Notes: generated by a model not told the origin, from the letters alone. A stretch of DNA of 64,000 bases from Bradyrhizobium diazoefficiens (GCF_018129965.1 NZ_JAFCKW010000017.1:1-64000); one strand, 5' to 3'; shown: positions 38,896 through 47,270, counted from the stretch's first letter. Numbers and translations are program-made.

Positions 38896-39187
38896 GCGCC
38901 TCAACAGATTCGAAAGAGCTACGGCTGATGCCATCTAGGGCGAGCGGGCGGGCTGCTGCAAGCAACGCCCCCGCACGGCCCGTAATGAACCGGGGTCAAT
39001 TAGGCCTGTTGTTCAAAATCGCAAGCGTGACCATTGGTTTATAGGCCCTGCTCGGCTAGAAGGAACGGCGAGTCCCCTCGGACGCGAACCGGGCGCCTTG
39101 GGTTTGCCGCAACATTCCCGCAAGACGTCCCCGATGCCGCCCGGCCGGGTGATCGAACGCTGACGAAGCGAGCCTCAAGGGTTCCAG

Positions 39188-41476
39188 GTGGTCCAGAACA
39201 CACCATCCAATTGGAAGAGCAGGATCCGGAATTTCTTTCTGGACCTCGACGCGCGCATCGACTCCTCGCTGTTCTCCTCGGCCAAGGGCATCCGCGAGCT
39301 CTATGAGCGCTACTCGACCTTCATGGACCGGTTCTATGTCGGGCGATGGAAGCGCTGGGTGTTCATCGAGCCGCTGTCGGAGGCCGCGACCCTCGGGCTC
39401 GGCGGCCTCGTCCTGATGTTGACGCTCGCCATTCCCGCCTTTCGCGAGACCGCGGACGAGGACTGGCTGAAGAAGTCCGATCTGGCCGTGAGCTTCCTCG
39501 ACCGCTACGGCAACCCGATCGGCAGCCGCGGCATCAAGCACAACGATTCGATCCCGCTGGAAGATTTCCCCGACGTCCTGATCAAGGCAACGCTGGCCAC
39601 CGAAGACCGCCGCTTCTACGAGCATTTCGGTATCGACATCGCCGGCACCGCGCGCGCGCTCGTCACCAACGCCCAGGCCGGCGGCGTCCGCCAGGGCGGC
39701 TCCTCGATCACCCAGCAGCTCGCCAAGAACCTGTTCCTGAGCAACGAGCGCACCATCGAGCGCAAGGTCAACGAGGCCTTCCTCGCGGTCTGGCTGGAAT
39801 GGCGCCTGACCAAGAACGAGATCCTCAAGCTGTATCTCGACCGCGCCTATATGGGCGGCGGCACCTTCGGCGTCGATGGCGCCGCACATTTCTACTTCAA
39901 CAAGTCCGCGCGCGACGTGACGCTGTCGGAAGCCGCGATGCTCGCCGGCCTGTTCAAGGCGCCGACCAAATACGCGCCCCACATCAATCTGCCCGCCGCG
40001 CGCGCCCGCGCCAACGTCGTGCTCGACAATCTCGTCGATGCCGGCTTCATGACCGAGGGCCAGGTGTTCGGCGCCCGCCGCAACCCGGCCTTCGCCGTCG
40101 ACCGCCGCGACGAGGCCTCGCCGAACTACTATCTCGACTACGCCTTCGACGAGATGCGCAAGCTGGTCGACACCTTCCCGAAATCCTACACCGAGCGCGT
40201 CTTCGTGGTGCGCCTCGCGATCGACACCAACGTGCAGAAGGCCGCCGAAGAGGCGATCGAGAACCAGCTGCGCCAGTTCGGCCGCGACTATCACGCGACG
40301 CAGGCGGCGACCGTGGTCTCCGATCTCGACGGCGGCATCCGCGCCATGGTGGGCGGCCGCGATTACGGCGCCAGCCAGTTCAACCGCGCCGTCGACGCCT
40401 ATCGCCAGCCCGGCTCTTCGTTCAAGCCCTACGTCTACACCACGGCGCTCCTGAACGGCTTCACGCCGAACTCGGTCGTGGTCGACGGCCCGGTCTGCAT
40501 CGGCAATTGGTGTCCGCAGAACTATGGCCATTCCTATTCCGGCGCGGTGACGCTGACGCAGGCGATCACGCGCTCGATCAACGTGGTGCCGGTCAAGCTG
40601 TCGATTGCGATCGGCCAGAAGAACGAGCCCAAGTCGCAGAACCCGGCCAAGGTCGGCCGCGCCAAGATCGTCGAGGTCGCCCGCCGCTTCGGCCTCAAGG
40701 CGCCGCTGCCCGATACGCCCTCGCTGCCGATCGGCTCGGACGAAGTGACCGTGCTCGAGCACGCGGTTGCCTATGCGACCTTCCCCAACCGCGGCAAGGC
40801 GGTGACGCCGCATTCCGTGCTGGAGGTGCGCACCGGCGCCGGCGACCTCGTCTGGCGCTGGGACCGCGACGGGCCGAAGCCGCGGCAGGCGATCCCGGCC
40901 TCCGTCGCCTCCGACATGGCGGGCATGATGAGCCACGTCGTCAGCGAAGGCACCGCGCGCCGCGCCGCGCTCGACGGCATCCCGACCGCGGGCAAGACCG
41001 GCACCACCAACGCCTATCGCGACGCCTGGTTCGTCGGCTACACCGGCAATTTCACCTGTGCGGTCTGGTACGGCAATGACGACTACTCGCCCACCAACCG
41101 CATGACCGGCGGCTCGCTGCCCGCGCAGACCTGGCACGACATCATGCTCGCGGCGCATCAGGGCGTCGAGGTCCGGGAAATCCCCGGCATCGGCATGGGC
41201 CAGAAGCTGCCGCCGGAACGCATTGCCAACGCGCAGGCCAATGCGGCGCCGAAGGTGCTGGAGACCAAGCCCGGCCCGCCGCCGGTGCTGACCAAGCGCG
41301 GTGCCGACATCCTGGTGCGGGTCGAGAAGCTGCTCGACGACGCCGCCAGAACTGCGAACAAATCCACCGCCGACGACGGCAAGCAGCCAAAGCCGGCCGC
41401 ATCGTCCAGCGCGCTCGCGTTCCCGCAGAACTATGCGGAAGAGAATGCGAACGCCTCCGCCCCGCGCAAGAACTGA
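39188..41476 (+). CDS. Class A penicillin-binding protein (PBP1A family)
   Basis: A bifunctional peptidoglycan synthase of 762 residues. A cytoplasmic N-terminus of about 65 residues precedes the membrane anchor (AATLGLGGLVLMLTLAIPAF). The glycosyltransferase domain (GT51) has the catalytic Glu motif ATEDRRFYEHFGID (about 137-150) and GGSSITQQLAKNLFL. The transpeptidase domain has SxxK as GSSFKPYVY, SxN as TRSINVVPV and KTG as GKTGTTNAY, so both activities look intact. The start is GTG 39188 with AAGGG 6 bases upstream. The Ala/Lys/Pro-rich tail of about 90 residues is probably disordered. Confidence 0.95.
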   Translation: MVQNTPSNWKSRIRNFFLDLDARIDSSLFSSAKGIRELYERYSTFMDRFYVGRWKRWVFIEPLSEAATLGLGGLVLMLTLAIPAFRETADEDWLKKSDLAVSFLDRYGNPIGSRGIKHNDSIPLEDFPDVLIKATLATEDRRFYEHFGIDIAGTARALVTNAQAGGVRQGGSSITQQLAKNLFLSNERTIERKVNEAFLAVWLEWRLTKNEILKLYLDRAYMGGGTFGVDGAAHFYFNKSARDVTLSEAAMLAGLFKAPTKYAPHINLPAARARANVVLDNLVDAGFMTEGQVFGARRNPAFAVDRRDEASPNYYLDYAFDEMRKLVDTFPKSYTERVFVVRLAIDTNVQKAAEEAIENQLRQFGRDYHATQAATVVSDLDGGIRAMVGGRDYGASQFNRAVDAYRQPGSSFKPYVYTTALLNGFTPNSVVVDGPVCIGNWCPQNYGHSYSGAVTLTQAITRSINVVPVKLSIAIGQKNEPKSQNPAKVGRAKIVEVARRFGLKAPLPDTPSLPIGSDEVTVLEHAVAYATFPNRGKAVTPHSVLEVRTGAGDLVWRWDRDGPKPRQAIPASVASDMAGMMSHVVSEGTARRAALDGIPTAGKTGTTNAYRDAWFVGYTGNFTCAVWYGNDDYSPTNRMTGGSLPAQTWHDIMLAAHQGVEVREIPGIGMGQKLPPERIANAQANAAPKVLETKPGPPPVLTKRGADILVRVEKLLDDAARTANKSTADDGKQPKPAASSSALAFPQNYAEENANASAPRKN

Positions 41477-41485
41477 TCGAACCCC

Positions 41486-42064
41486 GTGCGGCTGATCCTG
41501 ATCACATTGACGACCCTTCTGCTCGCGGGCGTGGTCGGCGTGGGCGCGACCTGGATGACGACGACGCGCGGCACCGAGATCGGCGCGCTGACGATCGGCC
41601 CGTGGACCGCGCGCCCGCGCACCGGCACCGCCGATGTCGATCCCTATTCGCGCGCCACCATCGTGCGCAACGGCGAGCTGCCGATCGGCACCGGCGACGG
41701 CGTCGCCTTCACCGCGACCGCCGACGACCGGAAGCAGCCGCTCGACGGCCGCTGCGACGTCGTCGTCTCCGGCGTGACGCCGCCGGCGCGGTTCTGGACG
41801 CTGACGTTGTACGACCGCAAGGGCCACCTCGTCGCCAATTCGCTGCAGCGCTACGGCTTCACCAGCCAGGAGATCGTGCGGCAGTCGGACGGCTCGTTCG
41901 AGATCCGCATCGCCTCGCGGTCGCGCGCCGGCAACTGGCTGCCGACCGGCGGCATCGAGCGCTACGCCTTGATGCTGCGCCTTTACGACACGCCGGTCGG
42001 GGTCGCGACCCGCACCCAGCGCGATGCGCCGATGCCGACGATCTCGACGGTGGGCTGCTCATGA
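41486..42064 (+). CDS. DUF1214 domain protein, membrane-anchored
   Basis: A 192-residue protein with an N-terminal membrane helix (LILITLTTLLLAGVVGVGAT) and a periplasmic DUF1214 beta domain (RFWTLTLYDRKGHLVANSLQ, RYGFTSQEIVR, GNWLPTG). The GTG start is 9 bp after the PBP1A stop. It overlaps the DUF1254 gene by 4 bp (ATGA). DUF1254 and DUF1214 are often fused in one polypeptide; here they are separate coupled genes. The biochemical role is unknown. Confidence 0.85.
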   Translation: MRLILITLTTLLLAGVVGVGATWMTTTRGTEIGALTIGPWTARPRTGTADVDPYSRATIVRNGELPIGTGDGVAFTATADDRKQPLDGRCDVVVSGVTPPARFWTLTLYDRKGHLVANSLQRYGFTSQEIVRQSDGSFEIRIASRSRAGNWLPTGGIERYALMLRLYDTPVGVATRTQRDAPMPTISTVGCS

Positions 42065-42645
42065 TCCGCCTGCTGTTCACGATCGTCGCGGGCGTGGTGC
42101 TGGGCCTCGTGGTCCATCTCGTCAGCGTGCTGGCGCTGCCGCGGATCGCGACGCAGGACGCCTATTCGCGGCTGACGCCGATGACGAAGCTGAACGGCGT
42201 CACCCAGCTTCCGCTGGCCGATCCCCAGACCTCGCCGATGCCGTTCATGGACCCGGCCTTCGCGCTGGCGATCTGCCGCTACGACCTGGCGGGCGGACCG
42301 ATCAAGCTGACGGTGCCGGTGAGCCAGGCCTACACCTCGGTGTCGTTCTACACCCGCAACGAGATCGCCTATTACGCCATCAACGACCGCTCGGCGGGCA
42401 AGAAGGTGATCGAGCTCGATCTGATGACCGAAGCGCAGCACAACGAGCTGCCGGAGGACGAAGAGGTCACCGCGGCCGACCGCCTGATCATCGACTCCCC
42501 GAGCACGACGGGCCTGATCGTGATGAAGGCGCTCGCCGCCGAGCCCGGCCTGATGCCGCAGGCACAAAGCTCGCTCGCGGCCGCGACCTGCGCGCCGCAG
42601 ACCGATGCGCCCCCCAAGGCCGAGACGCCGCGCAGCCGACGCTGA
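42061..42645 (+). CDS. DUF1254 domain protein, membrane-anchored
   Basis: A 194-residue protein that begins with a membrane helix (MIRLLFTIVAGVVLGLVVHL) and continues as a DUF1254 domain (DPAFALAICRYDLAGGPIKL, SFYTRNEIAYYAINDRS). The last 30 residues are low-complexity. ATG 42061 overlaps the DUF1214 stop. The pair probably forms one periplasmic module near the cell-wall synthase upstream. Confidence 0.82.
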   Translation: MIRLLFTIVAGVVLGLVVHLVSVLALPRIATQDAYSRLTPMTKLNGVTQLPLADPQTSPMPFMDPAFALAICRYDLAGGPIKLTVPVSQAYTSVSFYTRNEIAYYAINDRSAGKKVIELDLMTEAQHNELPEDEEVTAADRLIIDSPSTTGLIVMKALAAEPGLMPQAQSSLAAATCAPQTDAPPKAETPRSRR

Positions 42646-42810
42646 GGCGCGGGGCCATTCCCGCGCGTTCAAACGAAATCGAAAAACAACCCCATGCACA
42701 GTAGCGGGGCGTTGAGATCATTCGCCATTTCGAATTGGCGCGTGCCGGACCCAAATTTTGCCCGTCGGGCTGATCGGCTTTGACACGTCGGGCAATACAC
42801 TGGCAGAATG
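42646..42810. repeat. Intergenic region with candidate Bradyrhizobium repeat
   Basis: The stretch contains AAACAACCCCATGCACAGTA, GTTGAGATCATTCGCC and two inverted GCCCG/CGGGC units (TTGCCCGTCGGGCTGATC and GACACGTCGGGCAA). Read on the minus strand it gives GCCCGACGTGTCAAAGCC and GGGGTTGTTTTTCGATTT, wording I recall from many Bradyrhizobium intergenic regions. No reading frame is convincing. Confidence 0.45.
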
Positions 42811-42831
42811 GCAGCATCGAAAGTTCGTCAC

Positions 42832-42863
42832 ACCCGCGCGGAGAAATCCGGCGCGGGTTTTTT
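42832..42863 (+). terminator. Rho-independent terminator
   Basis: A perfect 8-bp stem, ACCCGCGC (42832-42839) with GCGCGGGT (42851-42858), is followed at once by a run of six T (42858-42863). It is about 190 bp after the DUF1254 gene, so it ends either that operon or a separate small transcript. Nothing convincing was seen from 42864 to 43140 apart from a likely promoter region for the next gene. Confidence 0.75.
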
Positions 42864-43140
42864 CATGGCGGAACCGCACTTGCCGTGATCACCGCATCTC
42901 GATCGTTCAGCGCAGCAATCAAGGACACCAACTCGGCAAGACGGGCATTGCAGCGGGACGATGATGCCGCAGGTGGGACGGCAGCGACGAGAGCCGGCAC
43001 GCGGCAATTAGACTAAGCAATCGCTAACCAAACAATCGGTTCCCGAGCATTCGGCCAATTGCACAACCAGATGTTACACAACCTTTAATTGTTCAGACCT
43101 CAAACCTTCAGCTCACGGTTCGGATGCATTCAAATCCAGC

Positions 43141-44508
43141 ATGAGTGATGTCGCGATGAAGGACGCAGTTGAAACGAGCGCGTTCCCCTCTCATCGCGCC
43201 CCTCCGGACGAGACCGTGCTCGAGAGATGGCTCGTTCCAGCGGCCTTGATCGTCGCGTGCGGACTTGTGGGCATCGCGCTGCGTTACCTCGTCCGGGAAC
43301 ACGCCACCGCCGACACTGCCGAGTATGTCACCTGGTATGTCTTTGCGCGAGATCACGGCGTTGGCGGATTGGCCGAGGCCTTCACCAACTACACGCCGCT
43401 CTACAGCTATTTCCTGCTGATCGTCACAAAGCTCGACTGGCTGGGCCAGCCACTGTCCCTCGTGAAGATGATGTCGGCGATCTTCGAGCTCGGCTGCGCC
43501 ATCGTCGTGGCGCGGATGGTCTGGCAATTGACGAAGGTGCCGCTCCGCGCATCGGTCGCCTTCGGCGCGATATGGCTGGCGCCGACGGTGCTCTTCAACG
43601 GCGCCATGTGGGCGCAGGCCGATTCGATCTGGACTTTCTTTGCGCTGTTGTCCGTGGCGATGTTCATGCGCGAGCGAAACGGCGTCTTGCCATTCGCCAT
43701 CGGCTGCTCGGTGAAGGCGCAGGGCGTCTTCCTGGGGCCGTTCGCGCTCGGCATGATCCTGCGCCGCAGGATTCCGCTGGCATGGCTGGCCGCCATTCCG
43801 GGAGTCTACGCGATCCTCGCCATTCCGGTCCTCGTCGCAGGCAGATCCCTGGTCTCCGTGTTCGGGATCTATCTCGACCAGGCCCACACATTTCATCGCC
43901 TGACCATGAACGCAGCCAACGTCTGGATGTTCGCTGGAGGCACCCCTTACGCGGTCGGAGTCGTCGCCGGCCTCGTGCTCGCCGCAGCCAGCGGGCTTGC
44001 CCTGTCGATCTTCATTGCACAGTCGAAGCGGACAGGGCCGGAGTTCATCCTGCTCGTCGCCTGCGTCTCGCTCATCCTCATGCCGTACCTGCTTCCAAAG
44101 ATGCACGAGCGTTATTTCTACGGATTCGAACTGGCGTCGATCGCGCTGGCCTGCGTCAATCTGCGCTATCTGCCGTTCGCGGTGATCGCCCAGGTCGATG
44201 GCGTGCTGTCCTATCTCGCATTCGAGAGCGAGATCGTCATGGGCTTGCTGCCGGCCGCGCTCTGCAACACCTTTCTGGTGTTCTATCTCGTGCTCGATCT
44301 GCGCCGCGGCGAAGCTGGATCTCGTCCTCCGAGATTGCCCTGGCTTGGCTTCATCGCGGCGACAGCGGGATTGTTCTGCTATTTGCTGTTCGCAGGTGCC
44401 GGCTTGAACGTATCCCCTGCCTATATGCTCGCCGCAGGTCTTGCCGCGGCCACGACGCTGCTGCTACTCAAGGAGCAGCGTCTCGGCCGCGAAGCCCCGT
44501 CACATTGA
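43141..44508 (+). CDS. Polytopic membrane protein, GT-C glycosyltransferase-like
   Basis: A 455-residue protein with ten or more membrane helices. The first periplasmic loop has TADTAEYVTWYVFARDHG, in the position of the acidic catalytic loop of GT-C mannosyl/arabinosyl-type transferases. A later loop holds MWAQADSIW, also typical of DUF2029/GT87-type proteins, and LLPKMHERYFYG near residues 317-328 resembles the conserved C-terminal HERY motif of that group. It probably moves a sugar from a polyprenyl carrier to a lipid or glycan outside the membrane. Substrate unknown. Confidence 0.7.
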   Translation: MSDVAMKDAVETSAFPSHRAPPDETVLERWLVPAALIVACGLVGIALRYLVREHATADTAEYVTWYVFARDHGVGGLAEAFTNYTPLYSYFLLIVTKLDWLGQPLSLVKMMSAIFELGCAIVVARMVWQLTKVPLRASVAFGAIWLAPTVLFNGAMWAQADSIWTFFALLSVAMFMRERNGVLPFAIGCSVKAQGVFLGPFALGMILRRRIPLAWLAAIPGVYAILAIPVLVAGRSLVSVFGIYLDQAHTFHRLTMNAANVWMFAGGTPYAVGVVAGLVLAAASGLALSIFIAQSKRTGPEFILLVACVSLILMPYLLPKMHERYFYGFELASIALACVNLRYLPFAVIAQVDGVLSYLAFESEIVMGLLPAALCNTFLVFYLVLDLRRGEAGSRPPRLPWLGFIAATAGLFCYLLFAGAGLNVSPAYMLAAGLAAATTLLLLKEQRLGREAPSH

Positions 44509-44515
44509 ACTTCTC

Positions 44516-44929
44516 TTTCGGGGCGATGCGGCCTTGGCGCCTGCTGCGTTCGAAGCTGGCTCGGCTTTCGATCCTTCGCCTCAACACTTCTCGAACTACG
44601 GGCTGCGCGACCAGATGTGGACGTTCGGTCGCACGTTCAACATGCTGCGTGACGGGTCGCTTTCGGTGATCGACCTGTCGGCGCTCGACGGCATCGTCAG
44701 TTTTCCGTCATTCCATACGATTCTGGGTATCCTTGGGATTTATGCGGTGCGGGATGTGCGCTGGCTGCTGGCTGTCGTTCCTCCCATCAACGTCACCATG
44801 ATTGTTGCCACGATGCCCGTCGGCGGTCACCATCTCGCGGACGTGTTGGCCGGAGCCGGCTTGTCCCTGGGTGCGATCATGTTCGTGCGCTGGCAGAAGG
44901 AAAGCCCGGCTGCGTCCGCGGCACCTTGA
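44516..44929 (+). pseudogene. PAP2-family phosphatase, 5'-truncated remnant
   Basis: The frame encodes the C-terminal half of a PAP2 phosphatase: motif 2 as SFPSFHT and motif 3 as GGHHLADVLAG, with hydrophobic helices between. The N-terminal helices and the first catalytic motif (KxxxxxxRP) are missing, because recognisable homology starts just after the upstream gene ends. An ATG at 44441 lies inside that gene and one at 44615 would give about 104 residues, but neither restores the fold. It is most likely a remnant left by a deletion that fused the locus to the glycosyltransferase-like gene. Confidence 0.65.
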
Positions 44930-45067
44930 TGATGGGATCGTCGGCCGCGTATCGCTACAACGTGAAGGGACCAGGCCGCTCGTTCAATGCGCGGCTTGGC
45001 GTCAGATTCTGAGGATGCGGGACGTCACGCGGCAACGCCCTTGTTTGCCGCGTGACGCTCGCGCGCC

Positions 45068-46177
45068 TCACCGCAGACGGCGATTGCCGGTGATCGCGGC
45101 TGTGCTCGTCCCCACCGGCGGCTCGACCGTGACGACGACGTTGACCGGCGCACCGTCGCGTTGCACCGTGAGCCTGACCTCCTGGCCGATGCGGGCGAGG
45201 CCGATCTTGTTACGAAGCTGCGCGGAGGTGCGGATGGGCCGGTCGTCGGCCATGATGACGACGTCGCCCTTGCGCAGGCCCGCCTTCTCGGCGGCCGAGT
45301 CGGGCGCGACCTCGGCGATGACAGCGCCCTCGTTGCGTCCCTTGTTCCGGGCCGGCGCGATGTCCTGCAGCGAGACGCCGATCCGGCCGCGCTCGACATG
45401 ACCGGTCGCGATGATCTGCTCCATGACCCGCCGCGCCATGTTGACGGGAATCGCAAAGCCGATGCCGACATTGCCGCCGGCGGGCGAGATGATCGCCGAA
45501 TTGATGCCGACCAGTTCGCCGCGCAGGCTGACCAGCGCGCCGCCGGAATTGCCGGGATTGATCGCGGCGTCGGTCTGGATGAAATCCTCATAACCCTGCT
45601 TGCCGAGGCCGGTGCGGCCGAGCGCGCTGACGAGGCCCGAAGTCACGGTCTGGCCGAGCCCGAACGGATTGCCGATCGCCACCACGAAATCACCGACCTC
45701 CAGGGCATCGCTGTCGCCGAGCGACAACGCCTTGAGACCCTCGGGATTGCGGATCTGAAGCACCGCAAGATCGGTCGGCGGATCGCGGCCGACCACCCTG
45801 GCGGAGAACTGCCGGCCGTCCTTGGTCGTGATCTGCACCGATTGCGTGCCTTCGACGACGTGATTGTTGGTGAGGACGTAACCCCGCACCGCGTCGACGA
45901 TGACGCCGGAGCCGGTAGCATTTACCTCCTTCTCGATCTGCCGGGGCACGTCGAAGAACTCGCGGAAGATCGGATCACGGTAGAGCGGGTTGTCTTCGCG
46001 AACGCGGCCGTGCACGGAAATATTCACCACCGCCGGCGTCACCTGCCGCACCAGTGGTGCCAGCGTTGGGATGGTTCCTGCAAGCTTGAGGTCGGCGACC
46101 TGCGCGCCGGCCCGCGAGGCGGTGAAGGCCAGCATCAGCATCGTCAGCAGAAGCAAACGAAGGGTGCGGATCGTCAT
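45068..46177 (-). CDS. DegQ/DegS-like trypsin-like serine protease with one PDZ
   Basis: A 369-residue periplasmic protease. A signal peptide (about 1-25, LLLLTMLMLAFTASRAGA) precedes the protease domain with His (TNNHVVEG), Asp (PTDLAVLQI) and Ser (NPGNSGGALV). One PDZ domain follows (RIGVSLQDIAPARN to the end), so it is shorter than DegP at 17.6 kb. ATG 46177 has GAGAGG upstream and overlaps the stop of a 47-codon gene. It sits at the end of a heat-shock gene series; from memory, B. japonicum has a degP-like gene in an operon with small heat-shock genes. Confidence 0.9.
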   Translation of the reverse strand: MTIRTLRLLLLTMLMLAFTASRAGAQVADLKLAGTIPTLAPLVRQVTPAVVNISVHGRVREDNPLYRDPIFREFFDVPRQIEKEVNATGSGVIVDAVRGYVLTNNHVVEGTQSVQITTKDGRQFSARVVGRDPPTDLAVLQIRNPEGLKALSLGDSDALEVGDFVVAIGNPFGLGQTVTSGLVSALGRTGLGKQGYEDFIQTDAAINPGNSGGALVSLRGELVGINSAIISPAGGNVGIGFAIPVNMARRVMEQIIATGHVERGRIGVSLQDIAPARNKGRNEGAVIAEVAPDSAAEKAGLRKGDVVIMADDRPIRTSAQLRNKIGLARIGQEVRLTVQRDGAPVNVVVTVEPPVGTSTAAITGNRRLR

Positions 46178-46317
46178 AGCACCTCTCCCTGCGCGGCATC
46201 GGAGGTGCGCGGGGTTGCGTCCCCGAGCCAAGCACCCTGCAAGGCGAGGAACGGAGCGACGAACGCCACCGAGGCATGGCCCAGCAGCACGAGCGCCATT
46301 ACGGCGGGGGTGAACAT
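46174..46317 (-). CDS. Small membrane protein (47 aa) coupled to the protease gene
   Basis: A short gene starting at ATG 46317 with GGAGAGAG 4-11 bases upstream; its TGA overlaps the protease ATG. The product is a hydrophobic helix (MALVLLGHASVAFVAPFLAL) followed by a polar tail. The overlap and ribosome site argue for expression, at least as a coupling peptide. No family is known to me. Confidence 0.5.
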   Translation of the reverse strand: MFTPAVMALVLLGHASVAFVAPFLALQGAWLGDATPRTSDAAQGEVL

Positions 46318-46356
46318 CACGCTCTCTCCTTTCCACGGAACAGGTGTCGAAGCAGG

Positions 46357-46376
46357 CGGCGGCGCAAGCGCCGCCG
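46357..46376. other. Strong intergenic hairpin
   Basis: CGGCGGCG, loop CAAG, CGCCGCCG forms a perfect 8-bp stem between hsp20 and the 47-codon gene. There is no T-run, so it more likely sets mRNA stability or partial read-through than full termination. Confidence 0.5.
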
Positions 46377-46389
46377 ACTGCGTTGCGGG

Positions 46390-46881
46390 TTACTGCGCGG
46401 TGATCGGGATGCGTCTGGTTCCTTCACGCGGCTTGTCCGATTTCGGCAATGAGACCGTCAGGACGCCGTTCTTGAACGACGCCTCGATCCTGTCCTCCAG
46501 CACGTCGTCGACCGGAATTTGACGCTCGAAAGCGCCGTAATAGCGCTCGCTGAAATACCGGCCCTCGCCATTGCGCTCGGCCTTCTTCTCGCCGCGGATG
46601 GTCAGGACGCCATTGGCGATCTCCACCTGAACGTCCTTTTCGGTCATTCCCGGCAGGTCGGCCAGGACGGTCAACGCCTTGTCGGTCTCGCTGAGCTCAA
46701 CCCTCGGCCAGGCGAAGCGACCTTCCTGCGACGGCACCAGACCCGGGCTGCCGAAGCCGCGAAACACGTCGTCGAACAGACGGTTCATTTCACGGTGCAG
46801 GGTCAGGAACGGATCGAAGCTGTCGCGCGCGGGCGCGAGCGGCTGCGGTTTGGACCATGGAATCAGATCACGAATAGCCAT
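46390..46881 (-). CDS. Small heat-shock protein, Hsp20/alpha-crystallin family
   Basis: This ATP-independent holdase binds unfolding proteins. The 163-residue protein has an N-terminal arm (IPWSKPQPLAPARDSFDPF), the alpha-crystallin domain (about 50-145, RVELSETDKALTVLADLPGM, LTIRGEKKAERN, FKNGVLTVSLPK) and a C-terminal IPI-type motif (RRIPITAQ). It resembles class B rhizobial sHsps. GAGGTGG lies 5 bases before the ATG; the preceding 55-codon gene ends 9 bp upstream, and the ROSE-type leader before that gene should control both. Confidence 0.93.
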   Translation of the reverse strand: MAIRDLIPWSKPQPLAPARDSFDPFLTLHREMNRLFDDVFRGFGSPGLVPSQEGRFAWPRVELSETDKALTVLADLPGMTEKDVQVEIANGVLTIRGEKKAERNGEGRYFSERYYGAFERQIPVDDVLEDRIEASFKNGVLTVSLPKSDKPREGTRRIPITAQ

Positions 46882-46890
46882 TGTTCCACC

Positions 46891-47058
46891 TCATCGTTCA
46901 TGGGAAGCCAGTGCCGACGCGCTGGGCTTCGAAGCGTCCGATGTTGCAGGGGGGATCGTTGTCCCCGCTCGCATGACGGCGCGACGAAGACGCGAGATCG
47001 GCCGTCTGATCAAGCCGATGGTGGAGCGCCACAGCGGCGCGAAGTCGAATGTCCTCAT
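46891..47058 (-). CDS. Small basic protein (55 aa) heading the hsp20 operon
   Basis: ATG 47058 is preceded by a strong AGGAGG, 9 bases away, that is part of the ROSE-type hairpin. The product is basic in its first 30 residues (WRSTIGLIRRPISRLRRAVM, possible amphipathic helix) and Ser/Ala-rich after that. It ends 9 bp before hsp20, so ribosomes that open the thermometer would read this gene first. No family is recognised. It could also act as a leader peptide. Confidence 0.6.
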   Translation of the reverse strand: MRTFDFAPLWRSTIGLIRRPISRLRRAVMRAGTTIPPATSDASKPSASALASHER

Positions 47059-47160
47059 AGCCAAGTCCTCCTGAGAGCAAGATGGATACGAAGGAGCGCA
47101 AGACGGCGAACGACCGGTCCGGCGCCCGTGCCGGACCCGATTCAGGCATCCGGCACACCG
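47059..47160 (-). promoter_or_regulatory. ROSE-type RNA thermometer, 5' leader of the hsp20 operon
   Basis: On the minus strand the leader ends in CTTGCTCTCAGGAGGA (47066-47081). CUC pairs with GAG of the Shine-Dalgarno sequence, and the next outward position is a G opposite a G, flanked by U-A. That matches the hallmark of the ROSE terminal hairpin (UUGCU against AGGAGG). Further upstream lies a strong hairpin, GGTCCGGC/GCCGGACC (47116-47137), as in other ROSE leaders. The structure should hide the ribosome site at low temperature and melt on heat shock. Confidence 0.8.
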
Positions 47161-47179
47161 CTCTCGCGGCGAAAAACGA

Positions 47180-47206
47180 GTTAGAAAATCGAAAAACGAC
47201 TTCAAG
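47180..47206 (-). promoter_or_regulatory. Candidate promoter of the ROSE-hsp20 operon
   Basis: On the minus strand CTTGAA (47201-47206) and TCTAAC (47180-47185) are separated by 15 bases, in an AT-rich stretch upstream of the ROSE leader. CTTG suits sigma32, while TTGAA would also do for the housekeeping sigma factor used by known ROSE genes. Confidence 0.4.
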
Positions 47207-47270
47207 AGGGGGATGAAATTTTTTTCAGTCGGCGCTCGATGCCGACGTTGGGCTGGGCGGCTGCGGCAGC

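Noticed and set aside
39056..41827. A 923-codon minus-strand frame across PBP1A
   Set aside because: The PBP1A frame has all catalytic motifs, and the antisense frame has no recognisable domain.
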